This document shows positions 42,492 through 52,296 of a stretch of 64,000 nt of DNA, in pieces. Source of the DNA: Clavibacter michiganensis (GTDB lineage Bacteria; Actinomycetota; Actinomycetes; Actinomycetales; Microbacteriaceae); the NCBI RefSeq assembly GCF_016907085.1, contig NZ_JAFBBJ010000001.1, forward strand, positions 124,001 to 188,000. The letters run 5' to 3'. A program made the translations under genes and the position numbers. Numbering within the stretch: position 1 is the first letter of the stretch; the number at the start of each line of letters is the position of its first letter. The notes below the pieces were generated by a model that was given only the letters and a program-made list of their open reading frames with translations, ran no database searches and was not told the DNA's origin.

Positions 42492-43819
42492 TCGAGTACC
42501 GGAACCTGCGCGTCGCCCTGCTGGGCTGCGGCTCGGTCGGCACCCAGGTGGCGCGCCTCATGCGGGAGCACGGCGACGAGCTGGCGCAGCGCGTGGGCGC
42601 CCGGCTCGAGCTCGTGGGCATCGCGGTGCGGGACGCGGACGCGCCGCGCGACCCGTCGGTGCCGCGCGAGCTGCTCACCACGGACGCCGAGTCGCTCATC
42701 CTCGGCGCGGACATCGTCATCGAGCTGATGGGCGGCATCGAGCCGGCGCGCACCCACATCCTCGCGGCCATCTCCTCGGGCGCCGACGTCGTGACGGCCA
42801 ACAAGGCCCTGCTCGCGACCCACGGACCCGAGCTCTTCGAGGCGGCCGAGCAGGTCGGCGCGCAGCTCTACTACGAGGCCGCGGTGGCGGGCGCGATCCC
42901 CATCATCCGGCCGCTGCGCGACAGCCTCGCGGGCGACCGGGTCGAGCGGATCCTCGGCATCGTCAACGGGACGACGAACTACATCCTCGACGAGATGGAC
43001 ACCCACGGGCTCGGCTTCGACGAGGCCCTGGCGACCGCCACGGAGCTCGGCTACGCGGAGGCGGATCCCACGGCCGACATCGAGGGCTACGACGCCGCCC
43101 AGAAGGCGGCCATCCTCGCGAGCCTCGCCTTCCACACGCGCGTGCCCGTCGAGGCCGTGCACCGCGAGGGGATCACGGGCCTGTCCTCCGGGCAGTTCGA
43201 CTCCGCCCGCAAGGCCGGGTACGTGATCAAGCTGCTCGCCATCTGCGAGCGCCTCGCGGATCCCGCCACCGGCCGCGACGGCGTCTCGGCCCGCGTCTAC
43301 CCGGCGCTCGTGCCGCGCGACCACCCGCTCGCGGCGGTGCACGGCGCGAACAACGCCGTGTTCGTCGAGGCCGAGGCCGCTGGCGACCTCATGTTCTACG
43401 GCGCGGGCGCCGGGGGAGTGCAGACCGCGTCCGCCGTCCTCGGCGACGTCGTCTCCGCCGCGCGCCGGCACGTCGTGGGAGGCCCGGGCGTCGCCGAGTC
43501 GACGCACGCCGACCTGGAGACGCTGCCCGTCGGCGCGATCACGACGCAGTACCAGATCACGCTCCAGGTGGCGGACGAGCCGGGCGTGCTCGCCCGCATC
43601 GCCCATCTGTTCAGCGAGCACGGCGTCTCCGTGGAGACGCTCGAGCAGACCACGCACCAGGCCCCCGTGGCGGGAGGGGCGGGCGCCCGGCCCACCGCTA
43701 GCCTGGTGATCGGCACGCACCGCGCCACCGACGCGGCCCTCCGGGCCACCGTCGACGCGGTCTCGAACCTCGACGCGGTGACGGCAGTCGCGAGCGTCCT
43801 CCGAGTAGAAGGAGCCTGA
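42488..43819 (+). CDS. hom: Homoserine dehydrogenase
   Basis: A 443-residue enzyme reducing aspartate semialdehyde to homoserine in threonine and methionine biosynthesis. The N-terminal NAD(P) motif ALLGCGSVG, the catalytic segment GIVNGTTNYIL and EADPTADIEGYDAAQK (catalytic Asp and Lys) are intact, and residues about 355-443 form a C-terminal ACT domain with the start QITLQVADEPGVLARIAHLF, which in relatives gives feedback inhibition by threonine. It overlaps lysA by four bases and thrC by one. Confidence 0.97.
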   Translation: MIEYRNLRVALLGCGSVGTQVARLMREHGDELAQRVGARLELVGIAVRDADAPRDPSVPRELLTTDAESLILGADIVIELMGGIEPARTHILAAISSGADVVTANKALLATHGPELFEAAEQVGAQLYYEAAVAGAIPIIRPLRDSLAGDRVERILGIVNGTTNYILDEMDTHGLGFDEALATATELGYAEADPTADIEGYDAAQKAAILASLAFHTRVPVEAVHREGITGLSSGQFDSARKAGYVIKLLAICERLADPATGRDGVSARVYPALVPRDHPLAAVHGANNAVFVEAEAAGDLMFYGAGAGGVQTASAVLGDVVSAARRHVVGGPGVAESTHADLETLPVGAITTQYQITLQVADEPGVLARIAHLFSEHGVSVETLEQTTHQAPVAGGAGARPTASLVIGTHRATDAALRATVDAVSNLDAVTAVASVLRVEGA

Positions 43820-44895
43820 TGGCCCACCAATGGCGCGGACTGCTCCGCGAATACGCCGACCGCCTCGACGTCACGGACGCCACCCCGATCATCACGCTCG
43901 GCGAGGGCGGCACGCCGCTCATCCCCGCGCCGGCCCTGTCCGCCCGCACGGGCGCGCAGGTCTGGGTCAAGTACGAGGGCATGAACCCGACCGGGTCGTT
44001 CAAGGACCGCGGCATGACCATGGCGATCTCGAAGGCCGTCGAGCACGGCGCGAAGGCCGTCATCTGCGCCTCGACCGGCAACACCTCCGCGTCGGCCGCG
44101 GCGTACGCGACGCACGCGGGCATCACGGCCGCCGTGCTCGTGCCCGAGGGCAAGATCGCGATGGGCAAGCTCAGCCAGGCCGTCGCCCACGACGCGCAGC
44201 TGCTCCAGGTGCGCGGCAACTTCGACGACTGCCTCGACATCGCGCGCGAGCTCAGCGCGAACTACCCGGTGCACCTCGTCAACAGCGTCAACAACGACCG
44301 CATCGAGGGTCAGAAGACGGGCGCGTTCGAGGTCGTCGAGGTGCTCGGCGACGCACCGGACTTCCACCTCATCCCCGTCGGCAACGCCGGCAACTACACC
44401 GCGTACACGCGCGGCTACCGCGAGGACCTCGAGGCGGGCAACGCCACGAAGCTGCCGCGCATGTTCGGCTTCCAGGCGGCGGGCAGCGCGCCCATCGTCG
44501 ACGGCGCCGTCGTCAAGGACCCCGACACGATCGCCAGCGCGATCCGCATCGGCAACCCCGCCTCGTGGAAGCTCGCGCTCGAGGCGCAGCTGCTCACCGA
44601 CGGCTACTTCGGCGCGATCTCGGACGCGAAGATCCTCGAGGCGCACCGCATCCTCTCCGCGGAGGTCGGCATCTTCGTCGAGCCCGCTTCGGCCATCAGC
44701 GTCGCCGGGCTCCTCGAGCGCGCCGAGGCCGGGCAGATCCCGAAGGGCGCGACGGTCGTCCTCACGGTCACCGGTCACGGCCTCAAGGACCCGCAGTGGG
44801 CGCTCCGCACCACGGACGGCTCGGACGTCGCCCCCACGAGCGTGGGCGTCGACGTCGCCGAGATCGCGGGCGTGCTCGACCTGGTCGCGTCGTGA
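43819..44895 (+). CDS. thrC: Threonine synthase
   Basis: A 358-residue PLP-dependent lyase converting O-phosphohomoserine to threonine. The PLP Lys is in [12 protein letters not shown], and the phosphate-binding [12 protein letters not shown] and VPVGNAGN segments are clear. The short form without the N-terminal 80-residue extension is the normal actinobacterial type. TGATG overlap with hom and GTGA overlap with thrB show tight translational coupling. Confidence 0.97.
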   Translation: MAHQWRGLLREYADRLDVTDATPIITLGEGGTPLIPAPALSARTGAQVWVKYEGMNPTGSFKDRGMTMAISKAVEHGAKAVICASTGNTSASAAAYATHAGITAAVLVPEGKIAMGKLSQAVAHDAQLLQVRGNFDDCLDIARELSANYPVHLVNSVNNDRIEGQKTGAFEVVEVLGDAPDFHLIPVGNAGNYTAYTRGYREDLEAGNATKLPRMFGFQAAGSAPIVDGAVVKDPDTIASAIRIGNPASWKLALEAQLLTDGYFGAISDAKILEAHRILSAEVGIFVEPASAISVAGLLERAEAGQIPKGATVVLTVTGHGLKDPQWALRTTDGSDVAPTSVGVDVAEIAGVLDLVAS

Positions 44896-45857
44896 CCGAC
44901 GGTCCGATGCCCCGGGCGCTCCCGATCGGGCGCCGCGTGCAGGTGCGCGTGCCCGCGACGAGCGCCAACCTCGGGCCCGGCTTCGACACGCTCGGCCTCG
45001 CGCTCGCGCTGTACGACGACCTCACGGTGACGGTGCGCGACGCGCCCGGCGCCACGGTCGACGTGCGCGGCGTCGGCGCGGGCGAGGTGCCGACCGACGA
45101 GCGGAACCTCGTGGTCACGGCCATCGCCCACACGTTCGCCGCGTTCGACCAGCCGATGCCCGGCCTCGACCTCGTGGCGGAGAACCGGATCCCGCACGGA
45201 CGCGGCCTCGGGTCATCCGGCGCGGCCATCGTGTCCGGCATCATGGCGGCCCAGGGCCTGCTCGCCGGCACGGTCGAGATCGACGCCGACGCGCTCCTCC
45301 GCCTCGCCACCGAGATGGAGGGCCACCCCGACAACGTCGCGCCCGCGCTCTTCGGCGGCCTCACCATCGCGTGGGTCGACGGCCAGGGCCCGCAGCACAA
45401 GAAGCTCGCCGTGCACCGCGGCGTCTCGCCGCTCGTGCTGGTGCCGGTCGCGACCATGTCCACTGCGCTCGCCCGGAGCCTGCAGCCGGAGTCCGTGCCG
45501 CACGAGGACGCGATCTTCAACGTGTCGCGCTCGGCGCTGCTCATCGCGGCGCTCATCCAGAGCCCCGAGCTGCTGCTCGCCGCCACCGAGGACCGGCTGC
45601 ACCAGGACTACCGCGCCGCGGCGATGCCCGAGACCAACGAGCTCGTGCACCTGCTGCGCGAGCGCGGCTACGCGGCCGTCGTCTCCGGCGCGGGTCCCTC
45701 GCTCCTCGTCCTCGGCAGCGACCCGGGCCAGCGCCTCACGGCCGCCGAGCTCGTCGCCGAGCGCAGCGCGAACCCGTGGACCGCGCTGATGCTCGCCGTC
45801 GACGTCAAGGGCTCGACCGTCCAGGTCGTCGCCGAGGGATCCGCGCCCGCCGCCTAG
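44892..45857 (+). CDS. thrB: Homoserine kinase
   Basis: A 321-residue GHMP-family kinase phosphorylating homoserine. Motif 1 reads [18 protein letters not shown], the ATP loop motif 2 [17 protein letters not shown], and motif 3 [14 protein letters not shown]. The start GTG at 44892 overlaps the thrC stop; an internal ATG at 44907 is the alternative. It is the last gene of the lysA-hom-thrC-thrB operon, and a terminator follows. Confidence 0.96.
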   Translation: MTDGPMPRALPIGRRVQVRVPATSANLGPGFDTLGLALALYDDLTVTVRDAPGATVDVRGVGAGEVPTDERNLVVTAIAHTFAAFDQPMPGLDLVAENRIPHGRGLGSSGAAIVSGIMAAQGLLAGTVEIDADALLRLATEMEGHPDNVAPALFGGLTIAWVDGQGPQHKKLAVHRGVSPLVLVPVATMSTALARSLQPESVPHEDAIFNVSRSALLIAALIQSPELLLAATEDRLHQDYRAAAMPETNELVHLLRERGYAAVVSGAGPSLLVLGSDPGQRLTAAELVAERSANPWTALMLAVDVKGSTVQVVAEGSAPAA

Positions 45858-45875
45858 CCGGATCGCGCGGGTCCC

Positions 45876-45918
45876 GCACCCGGCGCGTCGTTCCCTCCCC
45901 GGGCGGCGCGCCGGGTGC
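45876..45918 (+). terminator. Terminator after thrB
   Basis: A perfect 12-base-pair stem, GCACCCGGCGCG (45876-45887) with CGCGCCGGGTGC (45907-45918), begins 19 bases after the thrB stop and directly abuts the rho -10 box. Confidence 0.78.
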
Positions 45919-46151
45919 TAGGCTCTGGGCGACCCCGGAATCAACGGATCCACGCATGCGCGTCGGAGATCCGGTCCCGGTGGTCGTTTCTCACCACTCA
46001 CCCGCTGTCGTCTCTGCAAGATCCCGTGCCTTCGTGCCCGACAGCAGCTCCGGACGGAATCAGACCGTCCGCCGCTTTCGCAGAGACACACGCGATCGGC
46101 TCTCCTCCGCACGGGCTTCGTCCCGCCGGATCGGGGAAAGGACCCACGCAC
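45919..46151 (+). promoter_or_regulatory. rho promoter and long untranslated leader
   Basis: A TAGGCT -10 box (45919-45924) predicts a transcript start near 45931, giving a leader of about 220 bases with no supported gene. The leader is rich in pyrimidine runs (for example around 45988-46035) and poor in G, unlike all the DNA around it. Rho genes are commonly autoregulated by Rho-dependent termination in such leaders, so this is a plausible rut region; no -35 is recognisable. Confidence 0.6.
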
Positions 46152-48617
46152 ATGACCGATGTCGACACCCGCGCCACCACCGCGGACCTGAGCGCGCTCC
46201 GCGTCTCCCAGCTCCAGGCCATCGCCTCCGAGCTCGGGATCCCGGGCGGCTCCAAGCTCCGGAAGGGCGAGCTCGTGACCGCGATCTCCGAGATCCAGGC
46301 AGCCCGGGGGATCACCGCCCCCGCCGACGAGACGGCCCCCGAGGCCGCCGCTCCCGCCGAGACCGGCGACGCGACCGTCGCCGTCGAGGAGGCCCCCGCC
46401 TCGGAGCCCGTCGTCGCCGACGCCGCCCCGACCGCGGACGCCGCCCCCGCCGCGGACACGACCCCCGCCGAGGCGCCCGCCGCCTCCGAGACCGCCGAGG
46501 CGCCCGCCGCCGAGGCCCCGGCCGAGCAGCCCGCGCGCTCCGGCCGTGGATCCCGCCGCGCCAGCACCGCCCGCATCGTGCCCGAGCGCATCGCCGAGAC
46601 CATCGAGGCGCCCGCCGCCGAGCCCGCCGGCACCGGCCTCGAGGCCCGCATCGCCGAGGCGACGGGCGGCAGCGCGCCGGCCGCCGCCACGCAGGAGCCC
46701 CGCGCCGAGGCACCCCGCACCGAGGCGCCCGCGCGCTCCGGCCGCGGATCCCGCCGTGCCACGAGCTCCGGCGTCGTCGACCCCGCCGCCGAGGCCCCGC
46801 GCCAGGCCGCCCAGCACGTGAACAGCGGCCAGACCGCCGACCAGCTCGTCCCCGCCGACGCGCAGGCCGACGCGCCGGCGCCCGTCGCCGAGGCGCCCAC
46901 CGAGGAGCAGGCCCCCGCGCAGCGCTCCGGCCGCGGCCGTCGCCGCGGCGGACGCGACGCCCAGGACGGCGCCGACCGCGGCGCCGCGCAGGACGCCCCC
47001 GCGCAGGCCGCCGCCGACGAGGCCCCCGCCGCCTCGGAGTCCACCGACCGGCAGCGCGACGACCGCGACGCCGACGACCAGGGCGGACGCCGCGACGAGC
47101 AGGGCCGCGAGGGTCGCGAGGGCGGCCGCAACCGCAGCCGCAACCGCCGCAACCGCGACCGCGGACGCGACCAGGACGACCAGCAGCAGAACGGCCGCGA
47201 CCAGGCGCCCCGCGAGCCCGACGCCGACGACGAGGCGCAGGAGGAGGCCCGCACCGGCCGCCAGCGCCAGAACGGCCGCGGCCAGGGCGACCGCACGCAG
47301 GACGTGCGCGCCGACCAGGCCCGCGCCGACCTCGGCCGCGACGAGGAGCGCGGCGGCCGCAGCCGGTACCGCGACCGCAAGCGCGGCCGCGGCCAGGGCG
47401 GCGACGACTTCGAGCCCGAGGTCACCGAGGACGACGTCCTCCTGCCCGTCGCGGGCATCCTCGACGTGCTCGACAACTACGCGTTCGTCCGCACGAGCGG
47501 CTACCTGCCCGGCACGAACGACGTCTACGTGTCGCTCGGCCAGGTCAAGAAGCACTCGCTGCGCAAGGGCGACGCCATCGTCGGCGCCATCCGCCAGCCG
47601 CGCGAGAACGACAGCCAGAGCCGCCAGAAGTACAACGCGATCGTGAAGATCGACTCGGTCAACGGCCTGCCGCCCGAGGAGGCCGCGAACCGCGTCGAGT
47701 TCGGCAAGCTCACGCCGCTCTACCCGCAGGACCGCCTCAGCCTCGAGACCGAGCCCGCGAAGCTCACCACGCGGATCATCGACCTCGTGTCGCCGATCGG
47801 CAAGGGCCAGCGCGGCCTCATCGTCTCGCCGCCCAAGGCCGGCAAGACGCTCGTGCTCCAGGCCATCGCGAACGCCATCGCCACCAACAACCCCGAGGTC
47901 CACCTCATGGTCGTGCTGGTCGACGAGCGTCCCGAGGAGGTCACCGACATGCAGCGCACGGTGAAGGGCGAGGTCATCGCCTCGACCTTCGACCGTCCCG
48001 CCGAGGACCACACCACGGTCGCCGAGCTCGCCATCGAGCGCGCCAAGCGCCTCGTGGAGCTCGGCCACGACGTGGTCGTGCTGCTCGACTCCATCACCCG
48101 CCTCGGCCGCGCGTACAACCTCGCGGCACCGGCGTCGGGCCGGATCCTCTCGGGCGGCGTCGACTCGTCCGCGCTCTACCCGCCGAAGCGCTTCTTCGGC
48201 GCGGCGCGCAACATCGAGCACGGCGGATCGCTCACGATCCTCGCCACGGCGCTCGTGGAGACCGGATCCAAGATGGACGAGGTCATCTTCGAGGAGTTCA
48301 AGGGCACCGGCAACATGGAGCTCCGCCTCTCGCGCGCCCTCGCCGACAAGCGGATCTTCCCCGCCGTCGACGTCAACGCCTCCGGCACGCGCCGCGAGGA
48401 GATGCTCATGGGCGCCGACGAGGTCAAGGTCACCTGGAAGCTGCGCCGCGCCCTCGCCGGGCTCGAGCAGCAGCAGGCCCTCGAGATCGTCCTCAGCCGC
48501 CTGAAGGAGACGACGTCCAACGTCGAGTTCCTCATGAAGGTCCAGGCCTCCATGCCCAACACCGGCAACGGCGTGTCCCACCAGAGCCACGGGCACGGCG
48601 CGCACGAGAAGGGCTGA
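46152..48617 (+). CDS. rho: Transcription termination factor Rho with extended disordered region
   Basis: An 821-residue hexameric RNA helicase that ends transcription; the usual enterobacterial length is about 420. Residues 10-50 are the Rho N-terminal domain ([18 protein letters not shown]). Residues 55-410 are an inserted Ala/Glu/Pro then Arg/Asp/Gly/Asn-rich disordered region with three [12 protein letters not shown] repeats. From about 415 come the RNA-binding domain ([20 protein letters not shown]) and the ATPase with Walker A SPPKAGKT near residue 560. ATG at 46152 has GAAAGGA upstream. Such inserts are known in high-GC actinobacteria and bind RNA. It is followed within six bases by prfA. 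Confidence 0.97.
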   Translation: MTDVDTRATTADLSALRVSQLQAIASELGIPGGSKLRKGELVTAISEIQAARGITAPADETAPEAAAPAETGDATVAVEEAPASEPVVADAAPTADAAPAADTTPAEAPAASETAEAPAAEAPAEQPARSGRGSRRASTARIVPERIAETIEAPAAEPAGTGLEARIAEATGGSAPAAATQEPRAEAPRTEAPARSGRGSRRATSSGVVDPAAEAPRQAAQHVNSGQTADQLVPADAQADAPAPVAEAPTEEQAPAQRSGRGRRRGGRDAQDGADRGAAQDAPAQAAADEAPAASESTDRQRDDRDADDQGGRRDEQGREGREGGRNRSRNRRNRDRGRDQDDQQQNGRDQAPREPDADDEAQEEARTGRQRQNGRGQGDRTQDVRADQARADLGRDEERGGRSRYRDRKRGRGQGGDDFEPEVTEDDVLLPVAGILDVLDNYAFVRTSGYLPGTNDVYVSLGQVKKHSLRKGDAIVGAIRQPRENDSQSRQKYNAIVKIDSVNGLPPEEAANRVEFGKLTPLYPQDRLSLETEPAKLTTRIIDLVSPIGKGQRGLIVSPPKAGKTLVLQAIANAIATNNPEVHLMVVLVDERPEEVTDMQRTVKGEVIASTFDRPAEDHTTVAELAIERAKRLVELGHDVVVLLDSITRLGRAYNLAAPASGRILSGGVDSSALYPPKRFFGAARNIEHGGSLTILATALVETGSKMDEVIFEEFKGTGNMELRLSRALADKRIFPAVDVNASGTRREEMLMGADEVKVTWKLRRALAGLEQQQALEIVLSRLKETTSNVEFLMKVQASMPNTGNGVSHQSHGHGAHEKG

Positions 48618-48622
48618 CCCCC

Positions 48623-49702
48623 GTGTTCGAGTCCGTCGTCCAGCTGCTGGAGGAGCACGAGGAGCTCCAGCAGCAGCTCGGCGACCCCGAGCTGCACGCC
48701 GACGCGTCGCGCTCGCGCAAGGTCAACCGCCGCTACGCGGAGCTGAGCCGGATCGTCGCCGCCCACGCGGAGTGGACCCAGCTCGGCGACGACCTGGCCG
48801 CCGCGCGTGAGCTGGCCGAGGAGGACGCGGCGTTCGCCGACGAGATCCCCGGCCTCGAGGAGCAGCTGGACCAGGCGCAGGAGAAGCTCCGGCGGCTCCT
48901 GATCCCGCGCGACCCCGACGACGCGCGCGACGTGATCATGGAGATCAAGATGGGGGAGGGCGGCGCCGAGAGCGCGCTGTTCGCCGCCGACCTGCTCCGC
49001 ATGTACCTGCACTACGCCGAGTCGCGCCGCTGGAAGACCGAGGTCCTCAGCCAGACGCAGAGCGACCTCGGCGGGTACAAGGACGTGCAGGTCGCCATCA
49101 AGGGCACGTCCGACGACCCCGCGCTCGGCGTGTGGGCGCACCTCAAGTACGAGGGCGGCGTGCACCGCGTGCAGCGCGTGCCGGCGACCGAGTCGCAGGG
49201 GCGCATCCACACCTCGGCCGCGGGCGTGCTCGTGATCCCCGAGGTCGAGGAGGTCGAGGAGGTCGCCATCGACCCCAGCGACCTCAAGATCGACGTGTAC
49301 CGCTCCTCCGGCCCCGGCGGCCAGTCGGTCAACACGACCGACTCCGCCGTCCGCATCACCCACCTGCCCACGGGCATCGTGGTCGCGATGCAGAACGAGA
49401 AGAGCCAGCTGCAGAACCGCGAGGCCGGCATGCGCGTGCTGCGCGCGCGCGTCCTCGCGAAGCAGCAGGAGGAGATCGACGCGGAGGCCTCGGCCGTGCG
49501 CCGCAGCCAGATCCGCACGATGGACCGGTCCGAGCGCATCCGCACGTACAACTTCCCGGAGAACCGCATCGCGGACCACCGCACGGGCTACAAGGCGTAC
49601 AACCTCGACGCGGTGATGGACGGCGCCCTCGACCCGGTCGTGGAGTCGTGCATCCAGGCCGACGAGGAGGCGCGTCTCGACGCGCTCGGGACGGACGCGT
49701 GA
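48623..49702 (+). CDS. prfA: Peptide chain release factor 1
   Basis: A 359-residue release factor for UAA and UAG stop codons. The GGQ motif that triggers peptidyl-tRNA hydrolysis is at about 232-234 in [10 protein letters not shown], and the codon-recognition PxT region reads [14 protein letters not shown]. The start is GTG at 48623, five bases after the rho stop. It is followed by prmC, the methyltransferase that modifies its GGQ glutamine. Confidence 0.96.
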   Translation: MFESVVQLLEEHEELQQQLGDPELHADASRSRKVNRRYAELSRIVAAHAEWTQLGDDLAAARELAEEDAAFADEIPGLEEQLDQAQEKLRRLLIPRDPDDARDVIMEIKMGEGGAESALFAADLLRMYLHYAESRRWKTEVLSQTQSDLGGYKDVQVAIKGTSDDPALGVWAHLKYEGGVHRVQRVPATESQGRIHTSAAGVLVIPEVEEVEEVAIDPSDLKIDVYRSSGPGGQSVNTTDSAVRITHLPTGIVVAMQNEKSQLQNREAGMRVLRARVLAKQQEEIDAEASAVRRSQIRTMDRSERIRTYNFPENRIADHRTGYKAYNLDAVMDGALDPVVESCIQADEEARLDALGTDA

Positions 49703-49726
49703 CGACCTCGCGCGTCCCGCTCGCCC

Positions 49727-50602
49727 GTGGCTGACGAGGAGGGCGTCCCGGCCACGGTGGACGCCCTCCGCATGCGGGTCGGCCGGGCCCTCGCGGCCGC
49801 CGGCATCGAGGATCCCGCGGTCGACGCGGAGCTCCTCGTCGGGCACGTGCTCGGGCTCTCGCGCGGGCAGGTGCAGTCGCGCGCCATCACGCGCGCGGCC
49901 GTCGAGGCCGCGGACGCCGCGCGCGTCCTGGAGCTGACCGCCCGCCGCGCGCGCCGCGAGCCGCTGCAGCACATCACCGGCGTCGCGCACTTCCGCTCCC
50001 TCGAGCTCCTCGTGGGCCCGGGCGTCTTCGTCCCGCGGCCCGAGACGGAGCACGTGGCGCAGCTCGCCATCGACGCGCTGTCCTCCGCCCCCGGGGACGC
50101 GCCCGTCGCGGTCGACCTCGGCACGGGATCCGGCGCCCTCGCGCTCGCGCTCGCGACCGAGGTGCCGCACGCGCGCGTGCACGCGATCGAGGTGTCGCCC
50201 GACGCGCACGCGTGGACGGCCCGCAACGTGGAGCGCCTCGCGCCGCGCGTGGACCTCGTGCTCGGCGACCTCGCCGACGCCTTCCCCGAGCTCGACGGCA
50301 CGGTCTCCGTCGTCGTCTCGAACCCGCCCTACATCCCGGCCGACGCGATCCCGCGCGACCCCGAGGTGCGGCTGCACGATCCCGCGCTCGCGCTCTACGG
50401 CGGCGCCGACGGCCTCGACGTCGTGCGGCTCGTCTCGACGACCGCGCGGCGGCTGCTCCACGCGGGCGGCGCGCTCGTGATCGAGCACGGGGAGATGCAG
50501 GGCGATACGATCCGCGCCCTGCTCGACGCCGACGGCTGGCGCGCGACCGCGACGCACCAGGACCTCACGCGGCGCGACCGCGCGACGACCGCGCTGCGCT
50601 GA
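49727..50602 (+). CDS. prmC: Protein-(glutamine-N5) methyltransferase, release factor-specific
   Basis: A 291-residue SAM-dependent methyltransferase that methylates the Gln of the GGQ motif in release factors. The N-terminal helical recognition domain covers about 1-90, the SAM motif [15 protein letters not shown] lies near 125-140, and the catalytic NPPY is at about 199-202. Start GTG at 49727, 24 bases after prfA, in the conserved prfA-prmC order. Confidence 0.95.
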   Translation: MADEEGVPATVDALRMRVGRALAAAGIEDPAVDAELLVGHVLGLSRGQVQSRAITRAAVEAADAARVLELTARRARREPLQHITGVAHFRSLELLVGPGVFVPRPETEHVAQLAIDALSSAPGDAPVAVDLGTGSGALALALATEVPHARVHAIEVSPDAHAWTARNVERLAPRVDLVLGDLADAFPELDGTVSVVVSNPPYIPADAIPRDPEVRLHDPALALYGGADGLDVVRLVSTTARRLLHAGGALVIEHGEMQGDTIRALLDADGWRATATHQDLTRRDRATTALR

Positions 50603-50629
50603 CCGGGACCGCGAGCTCGGCTCCCGGGG

Positions 50630-51277
50630 TCAGCCCGCCTGCGCCCGGATGAACGCCTCGACCGCGGGCAGGAGGTCGCCGTCGCCGCGCACGTGGTGCC
50701 CGGTGATCCCGAGCGCGCGCGCCGACGCGACGTTGTCCTCGCGGTCGTCCGCGAAGAACGTCCGCTCGGCCGGGTGCCCGTACGCGGCGAGCACCCCGCG
50801 GAACACGGCCGGATCCGGCTTGCGCGCGCCGTAGCCGCTCGACGTCCGCAGGTGCTCGACGCCGAAGAGCGGCACCAGCTCGGGCGCGAGCTCCGGCAGG
50901 TGCCGGGCCGCGAGCGCGTTGTTGTTCGTCAGCAGCGTGATCCGCCCGGCCTCCCGCGCCCGCGCCACGGCCTCGAGCGCCTGTGGGCGGACGACCATCG
51001 ACGCACGGCGGCGGCGCACCCACTCGTCCTCGTCCATCTCCACGCCCACCGCGGCGCAGAACGCGTCGAGGTAGGAGTCGGCGTCGAACCGGCCCGCCTC
51101 GGCCGCCCACTCGCCCTCGTCGTTGTACCAGCGGCGGCGCAGCTCCGGCAGGTCGTGCCCGGTCGCGGCCGTGATGCGGTCGGCGGGCCCCCGCCAGTCG
51201 TGGTCGTACAGCACGTCGTCCATGTCGAACACGAACAGGAGCCCGTCGGGGCCGGGGGAGCGGGGCGCGGAGGTCAT
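50630..51277 (-). CDS. HAD superfamily hydrolase
   Basis: A 215-residue haloacid-dehalogenase-type phosphatase. Motif I is the variant FVFDMDDVLYD (nucleophile Asp in DMDDVLY), motif II is LLTNN, motif III the Lys in GARKPDP, and motif IV FFADDREDN. The helical cap at about 35-95 suggests a beta-phosphoglucomutase/phosphoglycolate-phosphatase-like subfamily (C1 cap); the substrate is unknown. CATACT ends seven bases before the ATG at 51277, predicting a leaderless mRNA. It interrupts the otherwise plus-strand prfA-prmC-tsaC order. Confidence 0.9.
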   Translation of the reverse strand: MTSAPRSPGPDGLLFVFDMDDVLYDHDWRGPADRITAATGHDLPELRRRWYNDEGEWAAEAGRFDADSYLDAFCAAVGVEMDEDEWVRRRRASMVVRPQALEAVARAREAGRITLLTNNNALAARHLPELAPELVPLFGVEHLRTSSGYGARKPDPAVFRGVLAAYGHPAERTFFADDREDNVASARALGITGHHVRGDGDLLPAVEAFIRAQAG

Positions 51278-51360
51278 CACGCCCAGTATGCGGGCGCGGG
51301 CGCCACGCGGATCCACCGCTCAGGGCCGGGGGCGTGCGCTCGGCTACGATGAGCGACGAC

Positions 51361-52296
51361 ATGGCGCGCATCTACGACTGCTCAGTCGACACCGACCTCC
51401 TCACCGGCATGAGACTCGCCCGACAGGCGGTGGGCCGCGGCGAGGTCGTCGTCATCCCCACGGACACCGTGTACGGCATCGCCGCCGACGCCTTCAACCC
51501 CGACGCGGTGCAGCGTCTGCTCGACGCCAAGGGCCGCGGGCGCGATGCCCCGCCGCCCGTCCTCATCCCCGGGCAGTCCACCCTCGACGCCCTCGCCGAA
51601 TTCGTCCCCGACGTCGTCCGGCGCCTCGTGGACGAGTTCTGGCCGGGCGGGCTCACGGTGATCCTCGTGGCGCAGCCCTCCCTGGTGTGGGACCTCGGCG
51701 AGACGCGCGGCACCGTGGCGCTGCGCATGCCCGCGAACTCCTACGCGCTCGAGCTCCTCGCCGAGACCGGCCCGCTCGCCGTCTCGTCCGCGAACAAGAC
51801 GGGCCAGCCCGCCGCCGCGACCGCCCAGGAGGCCGTCGACCAGCTCGGGGAGTCGGTCGACGTCTTCCTCGACGGCGGCGCCGCCGGGGGAGCGGCCTCC
51901 ACCATCGTCGACGCCTCGCGCGTCACGCAGTCCGGCGGCCGCGTCCGCATCGTCCGCGAGGGCGCCATCACGCGCGCGCAGATCCAGCAGCTCATCGGCG
52001 ACGAGCTCGAGCCCGTCGTCGCCGCGCCCGCGGAGCCGGAGCAGCCGGTCGTCCCCGACGAGCCCGAGGCCCCGCGCGGCACGGCGAGCGGCGCTGAGCG
52101 CGTCGACGGATCCGCGGATCCCGCCGCGGTCGCGCCGACCGCCGAGACGCCGGCCCCGGACGCCGCGGCGACGGCCGACGCCGGCCCGACGTACCCCGAG
52201 TTCGTCGAGCCGGGCGACGCGACGCCGGTCGACCCGACGCCCGCCGACCCGACCGCGACCGAGCCCCCCGCGGATCCTCCCGCGCACCCCCGGTGA
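51361..52296 (+). CDS. tsaC: L-threonylcarbamoyladenylate synthase (Sua5/YciO/YrdC)
   Basis: A 311-residue protein. Residues 1-205 are the YrdC domain that makes threonylcarbamoyl-AMP for the t6A modification of tRNA (PTDTVYGIAADAF, KGRGRDAPPPVLIP, SSANKTGQPAA). The remaining 100 residues are a Pro/Ala/Asp/Thr-rich low-complexity tail instead of the Sua5 domain. ATG at 51361 is chosen to begin directly with the YrdC domain; ATG at 51349 overlaps the TACGAT -10 box. The stop overlaps the start of the WecA-like gene by four bases. Confidence 0.92.
   Translation: MARIYDCSVDTDLLTGMRLARQAVGRGEVVVIPTDTVYGIAADAFNPDAVQRLLDAKGRGRDAPPPVLIPGQSTLDALAEFVPDVVRRLVDEFWPGGLTVILVAQPSLVWDLGETRGTVALRMPANSYALELLAETGPLAVSSANKTGQPAAATAQEAVDQLGESVDVFLDGGAAGGAASTIVDASRVTQSGGRVRIVREGAITRAQIQQLIGDELEPVVAAPAEPEQPVVPDEPEAPRGTASGAERVDGSADPAAVAPTAETPAPDAAATADAGPTYPEFVEPGDATPVDPTPADPTATEPPADPPAHPR

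Noticed and set aside
46312..47476. Long alternative frames over the rho insert on both strands
   Set aside because: They arise from the biased codons of the disordered region; the rho frame is continuous with the conserved domains on both sides.
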